This document shows positions 1 through 9,302 of a stretch of 64,000 nt of DNA, one piece after another; the first letter of the stretch is position 1, and each line of letters starts with the position of its first letter. The DNA is taken from the NCBI RefSeq assembly GCF_001244735.1, contig NZ_LN868937.1:559014-623013 (forward strand). Direction: 5' to 3'. The translations under genes were made by a program, and so were the position numbers. The notes under the pieces are model-generated. The model saw only the letters and a program-made list of their open reading frames with translations, had not been told where the DNA came from and made no database searches. This stretch comes from Bacillus andreraoultii. Lineage in GTDB: Bacteria > Bacillota > Bacilli > Bacillales > Caldibacillaceae.

Positions 1-308
1 TAAAAATATTAAAAGACCCAACAGCAACGGATGGTCAAATCAATGAATATATTGGAAAAATCGATAAAGAAATTGATCGGTTTTTGAAAGTTCAAGCTGA
101 AGTTGGGGCAAAACAAAACCGGGTTGAAATGATGAAAGATAGACTCAGTGCTCAAAAAGTGATTTCAACAAGAATACTTTCTGAAAATGAAGACGTCGAA
201 ATGGAACAAGTAATTACTGAAATGATCACACAAGAATCAATCCACCGGGCAGCGTTGAGTGTCGGTGCAAAAATCATTCAACCATCGCTTATGGACTTTT
301 TAAGATAA
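1..308 (+). CDS. flgL: flagellar hook-associated protein 3 (FlgL), C-terminal part
   Basis: The reading frame is already open at base 3 and ends at the TAA at 306-308, so only about the last 101 residues are present. The C-terminal helix (E-M-I-T-Q-E-S-I-H-R-A-A-L-S-V-G-A) and the end P-S-L-M-D-F-L-R are typical of FlgL, the hook-filament junction protein related to flagellin. The identification is supported by position: in Bacillus, flgL is followed by the DUF6470 gene, fliW, csrA and hag, as here. The start lies outside the window. Confidence 0.9.
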   Translation, partial: KILKDPTATDGQINEYIGKIDKEIDRFLKVQAEVGAKQNRVEMMKDRLSAQKVISTRILSENEDVEMEQVITEMITQESIHRAALSVGAKIIQPSLMDFLR

Positions 309-527
309 ATATAGATGATAAGGAGCTATTCGTTTGGGATAGCTTTCTTTTATCTACTAGGAAAGTATAAATTATTCAATTTCTACTTTCCTATACGCCC
401 GGCGTAAGTACGGCTCTGCTTTCGTCTAAAGTCTCCAACCCTGAGTTTTCTTAATGGCTATCCCTTAACTTAAAATAATCACATGATAGTCTCACTAGAT
501 TTATTTCATATCATGAGGTGGAAACTG

Positions 528-1100
528 ATGAACTTACCACAAATACGTCTCGAATCGACATTTGCAAAAATTGGTATCCAAACGGAGAAACCAATTCAAA
601 CCATTGAACAACCGAAAGCCATTCAAACGATCGAACAGCCAAAAGCACAATTATCAATCGAAACTGTACCAGCTCGACTCACAATTGATCAAACGGAAGC
701 ATGGGCACAACTTGGCTTTAAAACAATTCCTCGATTAGTGGAAGAAAATGCACAAAATGGGAAGCAAACTGCTATGGAAGGAATCGCTCGCCGCGTTCGA
801 CAAGGTGATGAGTTAATGGAGATAGAATCAGGAATAAACCCATTTCCTTCTCAGGCAATTGAAAATGGATATAAACCGGAAGCCCAACTTAGCATCGGTT
901 GGATTCCGTCTCATGGCAGTGTGAACATTCATTACCAACCGGCCGACGTACAAATAAATGCTACACCACAAAAGCCGAACATTGACCTACAAGTTCGAAA
1001 ACCAATCCACGACTATACCCCAGGAAAGGTAAATATTTATTTAGAACAAAAGAACACGCTAAAAATTGATTTTGTTAATTTGTTTACTGAATCGGTATAA
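528..1100 (+). CDS. DUF6470 family protein (YviE-like)
   Basis: The protein has about 190 residues, no signal peptide and no membrane segment. It contains an N-terminal duplicated phrase (I-Q-T-I-E-Q-P-K-A twice) and scattered Q-I/L-S-I motifs with beta-strand character. The family is found between flgL and fliW in many Bacillales; its exact role is not established, though the location implies a flagellar function. I prefer the ATG at 528 because GAGGTGG lies just upstream; an earlier in-frame ATG at 483 has no good ribosome-binding site. Confidence 0.75.
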   Translation: MNLPQIRLESTFAKIGIQTEKPIQTIEQPKAIQTIEQPKAQLSIETVPARLTIDQTEAWAQLGFKTIPRLVEENAQNGKQTAMEGIARRVRQGDELMEIESGINPFPSQAIENGYKPEAQLSIGWIPSHGSVNIHYQPADVQINATPQKPNIDLQVRKPIHDYTPGKVNIYLEQKNTLKIDFVNLFTESV

Positions 1101-1152
1101 TAAAAGTATAATGTCGCACGTCTCATTGCAATATTGATAAGTAGGTGGAAAC

Positions 1153-1602
1153 ATGATGAACATAAAAACAAAATACCACGGCGAAATGGTAATTAATGAG
1201 AAGGAAATCCTTACTTTTGAGAATGGAATTCCGGGTTTTCTTGATGAAAAGCAATTTATTCTTTTACCGCTCACAGATGATCGTGTTTATTTTGTTTTGC
1301 AATCGGTGCAAACAGAAGAACTGACATTTGTTGTGACCGATCCATTCCTCTTCTTTCCAGACTATGATTTTAATTTGGAAGATACGGTCGTTAGTCAATT
1401 ACACATCGAAGCACCAACCGATGTTAAAGTGATGAATATTTTGACTTTACAAGACCCGTTTGAAAAAACAACAGTCAATCTACAAGCACCAATCGTCATT
1501 AATACAAAAAATAATGAAGCCAAACAGGTGATTTTAAATAATGAAGCGTACAAAACAAAACATCCATTGTTTAAAAAATCGCCTGCATCGGTAAAGGGGT
1601 GA
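1153..1602 (+). CDS. fliW: flagellar assembly factor FliW
   Basis: FliW of 149 residues, normal length. Typical features are the N-terminal I-K-T-K-Y-H-G-E phrase, F-E-N-G-I-P-G-F near residue 25 and the conserved A-P-I-V-I-N segment near the C-terminus. In Bacillus, FliW binds either flagellin or CsrA. When flagellin is exported, FliW is freed and removes CsrA from the flagellin mRNA. The gene precedes csrA by 4 nt, so the two are probably co-translated. AGGTGG precedes the start, which may be this ATG or the next one. Confidence 0.95.
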   Translation: MMNIKTKYHGEMVINEKEILTFENGIPGFLDEKQFILLPLTDDRVYFVLQSVQTEELTFVVTDPFLFFPDYDFNLEDTVVSQLHIEAPTDVKVMNILTLQDPFEKTTVNLQAPIVINTKNNEAKQVILNNEAYKTKHPLFKKSPASVKG

Positions 1603-1606
1603 GCCG

Positions 1607-1837
1607 ATGTTAATTTTAGCGAGAAAAAAGGGTGAAGCCATCCAAATCGGCGACGGCATCGAAATCAAAATTGTCTCGATTCAAGGTGATCAAGTAAAGA
1701 TCGGCATCGAAGCACCGAAAGAAGTAGAAGTCTATCGAAAAGAAATCTTCGAGCAAATTCAAGCAGAAAATAAACTCGCAGCGGCAATTCCAGCAAACCT
1801 AATTAATTTGGTAAAAAATACCGGAACAAAATCATAA
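1607..1837 (+). CDS. csrA: translational regulator CsrA (first copy)
   Basis: CsrA of 76 residues. It begins [10 protein letters not shown] and has the RNA-binding phrase [13 protein letters not shown], including the conserved arginine. It acts as a dimer that binds GGA motifs in leaders and blocks ribosome access, chiefly on flagellin mRNA, and is antagonised by FliW encoded just upstream. The ribosome-binding site (AAGGGG) lies within the end of fliW. A second, shorter csrA is located at 56876-57040. Confidence 0.95.
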   Translation: MLILARKKGEAIQIGDGIEIKIVSIQGDQVKIGIEAPKEVEVYRKEIFEQIQAENKLAAAIPANLINLVKNTGTKS

Positions 1838-1845
1838 CTTTTTTA

Positions 1846-1875
1846 AACGAAAGGCTAAACACCTTTCGTTTTTTG
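1846..1875 (+). terminator. rho-independent terminator of the flgL-csrA operon
   Basis: Inverted repeat AACGAAAGG (1846-1854) / CCTTTCGTT (1862-1870) with a 7-nt loop, followed by a T run. It lies 9 nt after the csrA stop and overlaps the -35 region of the flagellin promoter. Confidence 0.8.
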
Positions 1876-1882
1876 TCGATAT
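1856..1882 (+). promoter_or_regulatory. sigma-D (SigD) type promoter of flagellin gene 1
   Basis: TAAA at 1856-1859, a 15-nt spacer and GTCGATAT at 1875-1882. This matches the sigma-D consensus TAAA-N15-GCCGATAT at all but one base. It lies about 105 nt upstream of the flagellin start and leaves a long leader. Confidence 0.75.
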
Positions 1883-1942
1883 AAGGAATGTAAGGGCGAA
1901 CGAGGGCTGCAGACCTTTGAACCCCTGAAAAAACTTTGGGCC

Positions 1943-1979
1943 CACAAGGAAGTGAGCCAACAAAATTCAAGGAGGAATA
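1943..1979 (+). promoter_or_regulatory. predicted CsrA-binding sites in the flagellin 1 leader
   Basis: CACAAGGAAGTG at 1943-1954 can form a small hairpin (CAC/GTG) with GGA in the loop. This resembles the CsrA motif ACARGGA. A second AAGGAGGA overlaps the ribosome-binding site at about 1970-1977. The paired layout is like that of the B. subtilis hag leader. CsrA binding here is inferred. Confidence 0.55.
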
Positions 1980-1986
1980 TTTTATT

Positions 1987-4708
1987 ATGAGAATTAATCA
2001 CAATATCGCAGCACTAAACACATATCGTCAGTTGGGTAGTGCTAATGCTGCACAACAAAAATCAATGGAAAAATTATCTTCAGGTTTACGTATTAATAAT
2101 GCAGCAGATGATGCAGCAGGTCTAGCAATATCTGAAAAAATGCGCGCACAAGTACGTGGATTAGATCAAGCAGCAAAAAATGCTCAAGACGGTAAACTAG
2201 AAATGCCGCTCTAAGTAGTAATACTTAGATGAACACTTCGTGAATTCGGTGGAACCCCAAACCAGCAGTAATGGTGTGGATGGTGGGCAATACCGAGCCA
2301 AGCCTAATGAATCGGTAGAATAGTAGTTAGGAAGGTGTGACGGTCAGGTGGTGAGGAACCGTACCAATAACCCACCCACGAGCGCGGGGCATCCTATTGG
2401 GATGAAGATATGACCTGAACTTTATGGAAACATAAAGAAGCAGAGAATAAAAAATCTTTGCGATAACAAATTGATTTCTCTAATCCAAACTGCTGAAGGA
2501 GCATTAAATGAAACACACTCAATCCTTCAACGTATGCGTGAATTAGCGGTACAATCTTCTAACGATACTAATACAGATGTAGACCGTGAAGCAATTCAAG
2601 ATGAAATTAATCAGCTAAATCAAGAAATTGATCGTATTGGTAATACAACAGAATTTAATACTAAAAAACTTATTGATGGTTCTATCGGTGAGAAAAAATT
2701 AGCTGGTACTGATAATGCAGCAGTAATTAGTTCTGAACTTGGTAAAGAAACAGCTGCGGTAGCAGATAGTACTACTACAATTGCTACTGGAGATATAACT
2801 GCAACTGGTGCTACAACTCTTAATTTAAAAGTTGATGGTGCAAACATAGCAGTTAATTTAGACGGTGATGCATATAAAGCATTTGATGATACTACAAATG
2901 TAAATACTAAAGACTATGCTGCTAAATTACAAGAAGATATTAACAAAGCTATTGCGGATTATAACAAAGCAAATGAAACAAACATTTCAGACGTTACAGT
3001 AACTTCTAGTCTAGATAAAGATGGAAAAATTAGTATTAAATCAGGGTCTGTTGGTGAGACATCAACTGTAGATATTATTGATGACGCAGGTTCTAAAGCT
3101 TTAGGATTAACAGAGGCTGGTGATGGATCCGAAACGGTAAGCTCAACAGGTTCTGAGGGAGTCCTTAGTGCTGGTGGAGCAGGAAATGTTAATGCTATTG
3201 GTAGTTTAACTGGCGAAGATGCCAAAATGACATTTACAGTTGATGGTAAAGATATTGCTATAGACTTCACATATAATGGTTCAGACAATAAAGGTCATAA
3301 GACTGATGCTACTAAGACAGCTGTCGGTGCATTAGCTGCAGGTACTGACTCAATATCAACTGTAGCAGACGCATTAGAAACAGACCTTAATGCTGCAATT
3401 AAAAACTATAATGAGAGTGTTCCAGAATCTGAACAAGTTAAAGAAGTATCAGTTTCTGTAAAAGATGGAGCTTTAGTAGTAGAAAGTGGTTCCGAGGAAG
3501 CAACAAGTAGTATTAAATTTGATAATAGCGAAGTTTCTCAATTGTTAGGACTTGCTAATCAAAATAGTGCAACTCAAGGTGGAGGTCTTAAATTCCAAAT
3601 TGGTGCCAATGAAACGCAAACAATGAAAGTAACAATTGAAGATATGCGTTCAGAAGCTTTAGGTATCAAAGATATTGACCTATCTTCACAAGCTGGAGCT
3701 GAATCAGCAATTACAAAGATTAATGATGCTATTGAAAAAGTGTCTACTCAACGTTCTAGTCTTGGTGCATTCCAAAACCGTTTAGACCACACAATTAATA
3801 ACTTAGGAACATCTTCTGAAAACCTAACAGCAGCGGAATCTCGTATCCGTGACGTTGATTATGCTTTAGCTGCCTAGTGCAGTAACAAGCACAGTCGTCC
3901 TAGCTGGTAACGGCTAGTGATTATCATCGGGTGAATTGCTGGAAAACCCTTAGAGCTTTTCTTACCACAACGTAGTTGGAAACGACAAGCGTGAAGGTTT
4001 GAAAATAGAAAGATTGGGCAATCAGCAGCCAAGCTCCTGACCCGAAAGGATGGAGAAGGTTCAACGACTAGGGTAGACCATCTAAAGCAAATGCTATGAT
4101 GATGAAACCCGTAGGTGAAACAATGTCCATCAGCATTGTGAATCCGAAGCTCCCGACCCCTACTAAATTACTAGAGGGTGAAGATATAGTCTAGTCATTT
4201 ATGAAAGTAAATGTTCGCACGATGGCGAAAGAAATGATGGAACAAACTAAGAATTCAATCTTAGCACAAGCATCACAAGCAATGTTAGCTCAATCTCAAC
4301 AATTACCTCAGAGTGTTTTACAGCTTTTACGGTAATGATTGAAAGGGCGTCTTATCTGGTAACGGGTAAGAGCATCACTGGGTGAATTGCTGGAACTTCC
4401 TAAAGCTTCATCAACCACAACGTAATTGGAAACGATAAGCGTGACGGTTCGAAAATGATGAAGATGGTACAATGGATAATCAGCAGCCGAGTTCCTGTGC
4501 GGAAACGCTGGAAAAGGTTCAACGACTAGAGAACACGGTCTAAGGAAAATGCTACGACTATGAATCTCGTAGGGCAGCCAAAGCTGTTCGAAGTACCCAG
4601 CCCCACCAAATAAAGTGGGTGAAGATATAGTCTATTCTATGATTGAAAGACATAGCGGCAAAGCAAGCCAACCAATTACCACAAGGAGTTTTACAACTTC
4701 TTCGTTAA
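1987..4708 (+). CDS. hag: flagellin gene 1, split by three group I introns
   Basis: The exons are 1987-2193, 2474-3859, 4222-4290 and 4664-4708; all junctions fall between codons. Splicing gives a flagellin of about 568 residues. The N-terminus [16 protein letters not shown] and the C-terminus ending [12 protein letters not shown] are conserved D0/D1 helices. A long central domain (roughly residues 140-450) rich in Thr, Ser, Ala, Asp and Gly is the surface-exposed variable part. AAGGAGGA precedes the ATG. Without splicing, reading stops shortly inside intron 1 or intron 2 and truncates the protein. The third intron differs: its start re-encodes the C-terminal tail. Group I introns in flagellin genes have been reported in thermophilic Bacillaceae. 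Confidence 0.88.
2194..2473 (+). ncRNA. group I intron 1 in flagellin gene 1 (280 nt, no ORF)
   Basis: It interrupts Gly | Ile in the conserved N-A-Q-D-G-I-S helix; removal restores the normal flagellin sequence. The upstream exon ends in T and the intron ends in G, as group I introns require. The exon end GACGGT (2188-2193) can pair with an internal guide GCCGCT (2205-2210) with the splice-site U opposite G2205. A core P7 pairing can be drawn between GGTC in the ACGGTCAGG segment and GACC in AAGATATGACC near the 3' end. It is unlike the other four introns here, so it had a separate origin. Confidence 0.82.
3860..4221 (+). ncRNA. group I intron 2 in flagellin gene 1 (362 nt, no ORF)
   Basis: It interrupts Asp-Val-Asp | Met-Ala-Lys in the C-terminal helix. 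The exon end GTTGAT (3854-3859) pairs with the guide GTCGTC (3894-3899), with U3859 opposite G3894, and the stem is extended by 3860-3866 with 3887-3893. Core elements are readable in order: GAATTGCTGG (P), AATCAGCAGCC (Q), GTTCAACGACTA (R) and AAGATATAGTC (S), with R/S forming P7. An in-frame stop lies in the P1 loop, so unspliced RNA gives a flagellin lacking its last 37 residues. Nearly identical introns occupy the same site in flagellins 2 and 3. Confidence 0.87.
4291..4663 (+). ncRNA. group I intron 3 in flagellin gene 1, with a coding P1 extension
   Basis: It has the same core as intron 2 (GAATTGCTGG, AATCAGCAGCC, GTTCAACGACTA, AAGATATAGTC) but sits 23 codons later, after Met-Leu-Ala. 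The upstream exon ends in T and the intron ends in G4663. The first 45 nt encode [14 protein letters not shown] and a stop, almost the same as the real last exon ([14 protein letters not shown]). The same bases can fold: CAATC (4291-4295) with GATTG (4337-4341), and ATTACC (4302-4307) with GGTAAT (4331-4336). The guide pairing is short (GCT with GGC at 4346-4348), so splicing activity is less certain than for introns 1 and 2. Confidence 0.72.
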
Positions 4709-4719
4709 TTTAAGATATG

Positions 4720-4753
4720 ATAGAGGCTTTAGTTTTACTAGAGTCTCTTTTCG
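4720..4753 (+). terminator. terminator of flagellin gene 1
   Basis: AGAGGCTTTAG, a short loop and CTAGAGTCTCT followed by TTTTC, 12 nt after the last stop. Similar hairpins follow flagellins 2 and 3. Confidence 0.75.
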
Positions 4754-5042
4754 TATATGAGTTGAGGTTCGTGTCTATCAATTCAATAACTATTCTTATA
4801 TGTTAGATAGCTAGAGAAAGTGTTAATCAGATCATTAATAAAAAATATAGAATTATTAGACAGTTTTTGTAAAAGTATATATTTCACTATGGTGTATAAT
4901 GGATTTGTAGAAGAATAGATCACTGCCTTCATCAATTAAAATATACCTTAAAAAAGTCAAAACTGATAGTTACAGAATATGATCACTAACTCATCTATAT
5001 CAAAGTAGAGAGAGTTAATATAATTTCAAGGAGGGATGGACC

Positions 5043-6905
5043 TTGACACTTACAAAGGAAGTAAAGTCTCAAAGAAACTATGAGAAAGTATTAGCACAGA
5101 GAATTGAACAATCAATAGAGGAATACATAAAAGAAAATAAAAAAAATGAAAGCAAAGTGGAAGTTGGAAATCTTTTTTGTGAATGGGTACTCTATAATAT
5201 TTTTGAGTTAAGAGAAGATGAAGTATTAAATGCTGTTGAGGTCTCTGGTAGATTTGACAATGGAATAGATGCTATTTTTGATTACAATGGAGAAATATGT
5301 GTTATACAAACAAAGTACAACAACTCTCATAACATTGATGCTATTCAAAGGTTTATTTCAGACTGTAAAAGGCTAGCTAATGAAGCTCCTGATTCTGATA
5401 GAGCAACTGTGCAAGAATTGATGGCTAAGGTAAGAGAAGCTTATCAAAAACATGAAACTATTAATTGTTACTATGTAACAAACAATAGTATCATTGATTG
5501 GCATAAAACAAATATTAAATCTGAATTAAGTACACTAGGAGATGATTTTAATTCACTTAAATTTGAATTTATCGATTTTGATGGTATTTTAGAAAAATTC
5601 CAAATCAAAGATGGCCAATTGCCAAGAGAAATCCGTGATGCAACAATTCCAATTACTATACAAGAAAACTTTGAAAAGTTTGATACAACTGTTGCTATGG
5701 TCAGGTTACGAGACTTTGCTAATTTTGTTAATAAAGGTGGTAACCCTCTCTTCCATTCCAATATTCGTAGTCATATAAAGGGGTCACGAATCAATAGAGG
5801 GATAAAACATACATTGGAAAATGAACCAGAGAAATTTTGGTTTTATAATAATGGTATTACAATTGTTTGCTATGATTTCTGGCAAAAAAGTGGACAGCTC
5901 TTTGTTCAAGCTCCTCAAATTGTCAATGGATGCCAAACAGCAAAAACTATTGGTGATTTTTTTAAAACCAAAACAGTTAAGGAAGTAGAACAACTTGAAA
6001 AAGAAGGATATTTACTAATTAAAGTTATACGTACCAGAAAAAACGTGAGTGATAAGGACAAAAAAGCATTACGTGATAATATAACACGTTATACTAACAG
6101 TCAAAATGCAGTTAAAGGTATGGACTTCTATGCTCTTGATGAATTTCAACAACAGTTGAAACAACGATTTAAACAATTGAGCTATTTTTATGAAATACAA
6201 AGAGGTTCTTTTATTGCAAAATCTCCTGCTGAAAAAGCTTCATATATAGGAGATGAAAGGTATAATTATTTGCTGGACAATGTAAAAAATAAGAACAAAT
6301 TTGTATTACCTGCTAAAGAGGTAATTCAATCCTATACAGCAGGCATTATCCAATGGCCCCATATTGCTTATGGGAAGGCAAATGAATTAACGCCTAATGG
6401 TGCTAAATGGCAGGATATTATGAATGACGATACTAAAAATCTGCCTTTGGAACACTTTTTATTTCCATATTTAGTTTTAAAATATGCAAAAGAAACATTG
6501 AAATATAAAGCCGGTCCAAATGATTTTAGGAAAAACTCTGCCTTCTTATTTGTTTCTACGTATTATTTGTTTTTATTGTCCTTATACAACCAAGTAAATA
6601 ATAGTGAATATGAGTCCCCGATAGATATTGATATAAGCATCTATATATCAATTTTCTCAAATAAGGATATGAATCAAAGGATTATGCACAACATACATGA
6701 AATACTGAAAAGCTTTTTCCGTGATAGCCAAGTCAAATCAGAAATTGGAGATAATCTTCGTGGCTTTTTACAAAATAAGGTACATCGTCCAAAAAATTGG
6801 AATGTATTAAATCAAAAAGTTGAACAACAAATTGAGGATTTGGAAATGTCAATTGAAGAAGAAGAAATAGAATTACTTAAAGATCTATCACAGTTAATGA
6901 ACTAA
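5043..6905 (+). CDS. AIPR-family abortive-infection phage resistance protein
   Basis: The protein has 620 residues. Its N-terminal part carries a restriction-endonuclease-like signature (F-D-N-G-I-D-A-I-F-D then I-Q-T-K-Y-N, about residues 70-95). The middle has the AIPR hallmark F-Y-N-N-G-I-T-I-V-C followed by P-Q-I-V-N-G-C-Q-T (about residues 270-300). Members of this family are linked to abortive infection against phage. The start is TTG at 5043 with AAGGAGGG 7-8 nt upstream. It stands alone between a flagellin terminator and a decayed flagellin tail, so it was probably inserted into the flagellin locus. No immunity partner is visible next to it. Confidence 0.82.
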   Translation: MTLTKEVKSQRNYEKVLAQRIEQSIEEYIKENKKNESKVEVGNLFCEWVLYNIFELREDEVLNAVEVSGRFDNGIDAIFDYNGEICVIQTKYNNSHNIDAIQRFISDCKRLANEAPDSDRATVQELMAKVREAYQKHETINCYYVTNNSIIDWHKTNIKSELSTLGDDFNSLKFEFIDFDGILEKFQIKDGQLPREIRDATIPITIQENFEKFDTTVAMVRLRDFANFVNKGGNPLFHSNIRSHIKGSRINRGIKHTLENEPEKFWFYNNGITIVCYDFWQKSGQLFVQAPQIVNGCQTAKTIGDFFKTKTVKEVEQLEKEGYLLIKVIRTRKNVSDKDKKALRDNITRYTNSQNAVKGMDFYALDEFQQQLKQRFKQLSYFYEIQRGSFIAKSPAEKASYIGDERYNYLLDNVKNKNKFVLPAKEVIQSYTAGIIQWPHIAYGKANELTPNGAKWQDIMNDDTKNLPLEHFLFPYLVLKYAKETLKYKAGPNDFRKNSAFLFVSTYYLFLLSLYNQVNNSEYESPIDIDISIYISIFSNKDMNQRIMHNIHEILKSFFRDSQVKSEIGDNLRGFLQNKVHRPKNWNVLNQKVEQQIEDLEMSIEEEEIELLKDLSQLMN

Positions 6906-7240
6906 CAAAATAGAGTGATTTAGCGTATTACAATAAGGATCCCTACGCCCAAAAGAATATTGTATTACAGGATAATCCAATAGATACTCTCTACTAATAT
7001 GACATATTGGATAGGTTAGACTTAGTTGGACAGATTCGTCAAAAGATATTAATTACTGTACATTGTGATCACCAAAGTTTCCAAATATTATTTTCTAAAT
7101 AAAGATATAGTGCTACTCAGGAATAGATATTTCTTATAAGCGTTTTGGACAATTAACAATGACCATTTGAACTTTTGCAATTAAGTCAGGTATGGTTGTA
7201 AAAATAATCTGTATTAATTAAATTGAAGGACAAAGTAGAT

Positions 7241-7340
7241 AAAGATGCTAACTAACTGTCACAAAGAGTTTTATAATTTATTTGATAATTTTAAAACAAT
7301 TCAGAGGAACTCTAAAGTGTTGTTTAGGGTTCTCTTTTTA
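7241..7340 (+). pseudogene. decayed 3' end of a flagellin gene
   Basis: The stretch around 7253-7290 aligns by eye with the flagellin 3' end. CACAAAGAGTTTTATAATTT corresponds to CACAAGGAGTTTTACAACTT, followed by a TGATAA in place of CGTTAA. The hairpin after it (AGAGGAACTCTAA ... TTAGGGTTCTCTTTTT) corresponds to the flagellin terminator. Stops interrupt the frame. It suggests that a flagellin copy once ended here, with the AIPR gene between two flagellin tails. The rest of 6906-7240 shows no gene. Confidence 0.5.
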
Positions 7341-7357
7341 TCAATGAAAGGAACAAA

Positions 7358-7597
7358 ATGGATAAAGAACAAAGAGTATTAAAAGAATTTCTAGAACAAC
7401 AATTAGAATGGACTAAGGAACAGGCATATATCCTAGACCAAATAAATGAAAAGCTCCATCAAATGAAAAGGATTGCTGTGTATGCGGTCGAGCATAATTT
7501 ATCAGATTATGAAATCAACGAACTGAATACAAAATTAGATATATTGAAACAAGAAGTACATATGCTAGAAAAACAGATGCATGGTACTGTTCATTAG
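7358..7597 (+). CDS. small coiled-coil protein of unknown function
   Basis: Seventy-nine residues, charged and almost all helical; the second half (E-I-N-E-L-N-T-K-L-D-I-L-K-Q-E-V) has a heptad pattern. There is no signal or membrane segment. AAAGGAAC precedes the ATG. It follows a decayed flagellin tail, so it may be a gene that originally lay downstream of that flagellin. I do not recognise a function. Confidence 0.55.
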   Translation: MDKEQRVLKEFLEQQLEWTKEQAYILDQINEKLHQMKRIAVYAVEHNLSDYEINELNTKLDILKQEVHMLEKQMHGTVH

Positions 7598-7645
7598 GAC
7601 GAAAATTGGTATGCAATGATAATAGAAATGTACTTCTAAATTAAA

Positions 7646-8865
7646 TTATGCACTTTCTTTGTCTTCTTTTAGTTCAGGCTGAATATAAGGCCGTTTGCTC
7701 TTCATTATTGAAAATACAATATTCACTAGCCTCCGCTCCACATACACCATCGCTTGTTTCTTTTCCGTCCTTCACATTTCTTTTTATAATACTCATGCAT
7801 AATAGGGTTTACCTCTTTTCTAATTTGTGTCAAGGCCAGTGAATAGAAGGCTGAGTTTAGTTCACGGTTATCACGTGTATTTGAAAATTTTTTTGAAGTT
7901 TCTCCAGAACTATATTCAACAGGAGCAATGCCTGCGAACTTAGCTAGTTTTCCACTATTTGAAAATCGATTAATGTCCCCTATGTAGGCAATCAGGGTAG
8001 CAGCTACTATAGTATCGATACCCGGTATTGTTTTAAGTGGATATCCTGTTTCTTCAATCAAGGTGTCCAATTGTTGTTCTAATTTTAATACTTTATCTTC
8101 AAAATAATTTAAGCTTGAAATATAGGATCTAATAACATTACTTCTTTCCTCTTCATAGCCATTTTCCCAACAGCCATGTTCTTTAACAACCGTAAGAATT
8201 TCCTCGGCCTTTTTTGCTGGTGTTGATTTATTAAACTGTTTTAAAACTTTTAGCAGCTCTTCATTATCTATTTCCATTAATAAGTCTGGATTAGGGAATG
8301 TGGCAAAGAATCCTCTAGATGTCTTGCTGTCAAAGTCCTTAAAAAATGATTTATAATTAGGGTAATTATGAACTAAAAGATTGTGTAAACTAACTTTAAT
8401 ATTTGCCATCATCTGCACGTAATTGTTTCGTATACTTAGAGTTTGTTTAATTGTCCAATATATATCTTTTGGATTAGCAAAAGGAAGATTATCATACTCT
8501 GTTATTAAATTTTTACAGATTGCAAGGGCATCGATTTCATCTGTTTTATTACGGTTTGTTCCAGATTTTCGTTTCTTTTTGGTATAAGATGAATTTACTT
8601 CTTTTACAATAAAATCTTGTTGTATTAAGAATTTGGCAAGAGATCGTCCATAAAAGTTAACATCCTCTAGGCCGAAAATTACATCTTGTCCCTTTGTATG
8701 TTCCTTTAGTTTTTTGATAAATTTAGGAAATTCTGTAGGTGTATTCCCAATTTTAAACGTTGCCATTTTAGTGAAAACACAATCGCATAATACAGCAACA
8801 TGCGTTTTTTTATGAAGGTCAACACCTACGTAAAGATAATCCATTTTGTTAATTTTTTGATTCAT
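7646..8865 (-). pseudogene. IS110-family transposase, frameshifted near its C-terminus
   Basis: The N-terminus Y-L-Y-V-G-V-D-L-H-K-K-T-H carries the first aspartate of the IS110 DEDD domain, and P-G-I-D-T-I-V-A-A-T-L-I-A with the following F-A-G-I-A-P is the C-terminal Tnp20 domain. The frame ends early at about 7726. A shift of one base near 7765-7780 opens the expected ending (K-K-Q-A-M-V-Y-V-E-R-R-L-V-N-I-V-F), which runs to a TAA at 7646-7648. Either the last 40 residues are lost or there is a sequencing error. The start at 8865 has AAAGGAGA upstream. The non-coding 8866-9060 region would be where an IS110 bridge RNA is encoded; the element ends are not clear. Confidence 0.75.
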
Positions 8866-9077
8866 TGTATCTTCTCCTTTCAATTTTCAATTAGAATAAG
8901 AATTGCAACAGCGTCAGTTATAGCGTTAGAACGATGGAACTGTTCCCGCAGTGATACGTTAGTTTAACAATCACTTATTCTAGAGAAATAATTTAACTTA
9001 TAGTTAATATTTTTTAACCAATAATTAAATTATAAAATTGATTTGTCATTAGTGCAAAGAGGACATTGGAAAAACAA

Positions 9078-9148
9078 AAAAACCCGATGGAAAGTTCAAA
9101 CGCATAGCAAATACTATGACATTTGAACTTATCTCATCGGGTTTTTCC
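9078..9148. repeat. long inverted repeat, bidirectional terminator-like
   Basis: AAAACCCGATG (9079-9089) pairs with CATCGGGTTTT (9135-9145). Inside it GTTCAAA pairs with TTTGAAC and CATAG with CTATG. A run of A precedes and a run of T follows, so it could terminate transcription from both sides. It lies between the IS110 remnant and the resolvase. Confidence 0.6.
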
Positions 9149-9302
9149 CTTTTTATCCGAGATAAACTAATGTTTCTTAGCTTAAATAATATTTAATTTA
9201 TAAGTTATTATAATCATAAAATATTAAGATTTCAAGAGTTTTTCAAAAAAGTTTTTAAAACACGCTATTTATAGAGAAGGATAACTAATTAAAAGTATTA
9301 TA

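Noticed and set aside
2471..3877. A separate flagellin-like gene starting at TTG 2471 and ending D-Y-A-L-A-A
   Set aside because: The TTG is the last bases of intron 1 and the ending lies in the P1 loop of intron 2. The stretch is an internal exon.
4201..4335. A stand-alone mini-flagellin gene for the C-terminal tail
   Set aside because: It has no ribosome-binding site and begins exactly at an intron 3' splice site, so it is exon 3 plus the start of intron 3.
9078..9148. A CRISPR repeat or MITE
   Set aside because: Only one copy is present and there is no target duplication; a bidirectional terminator fits better.
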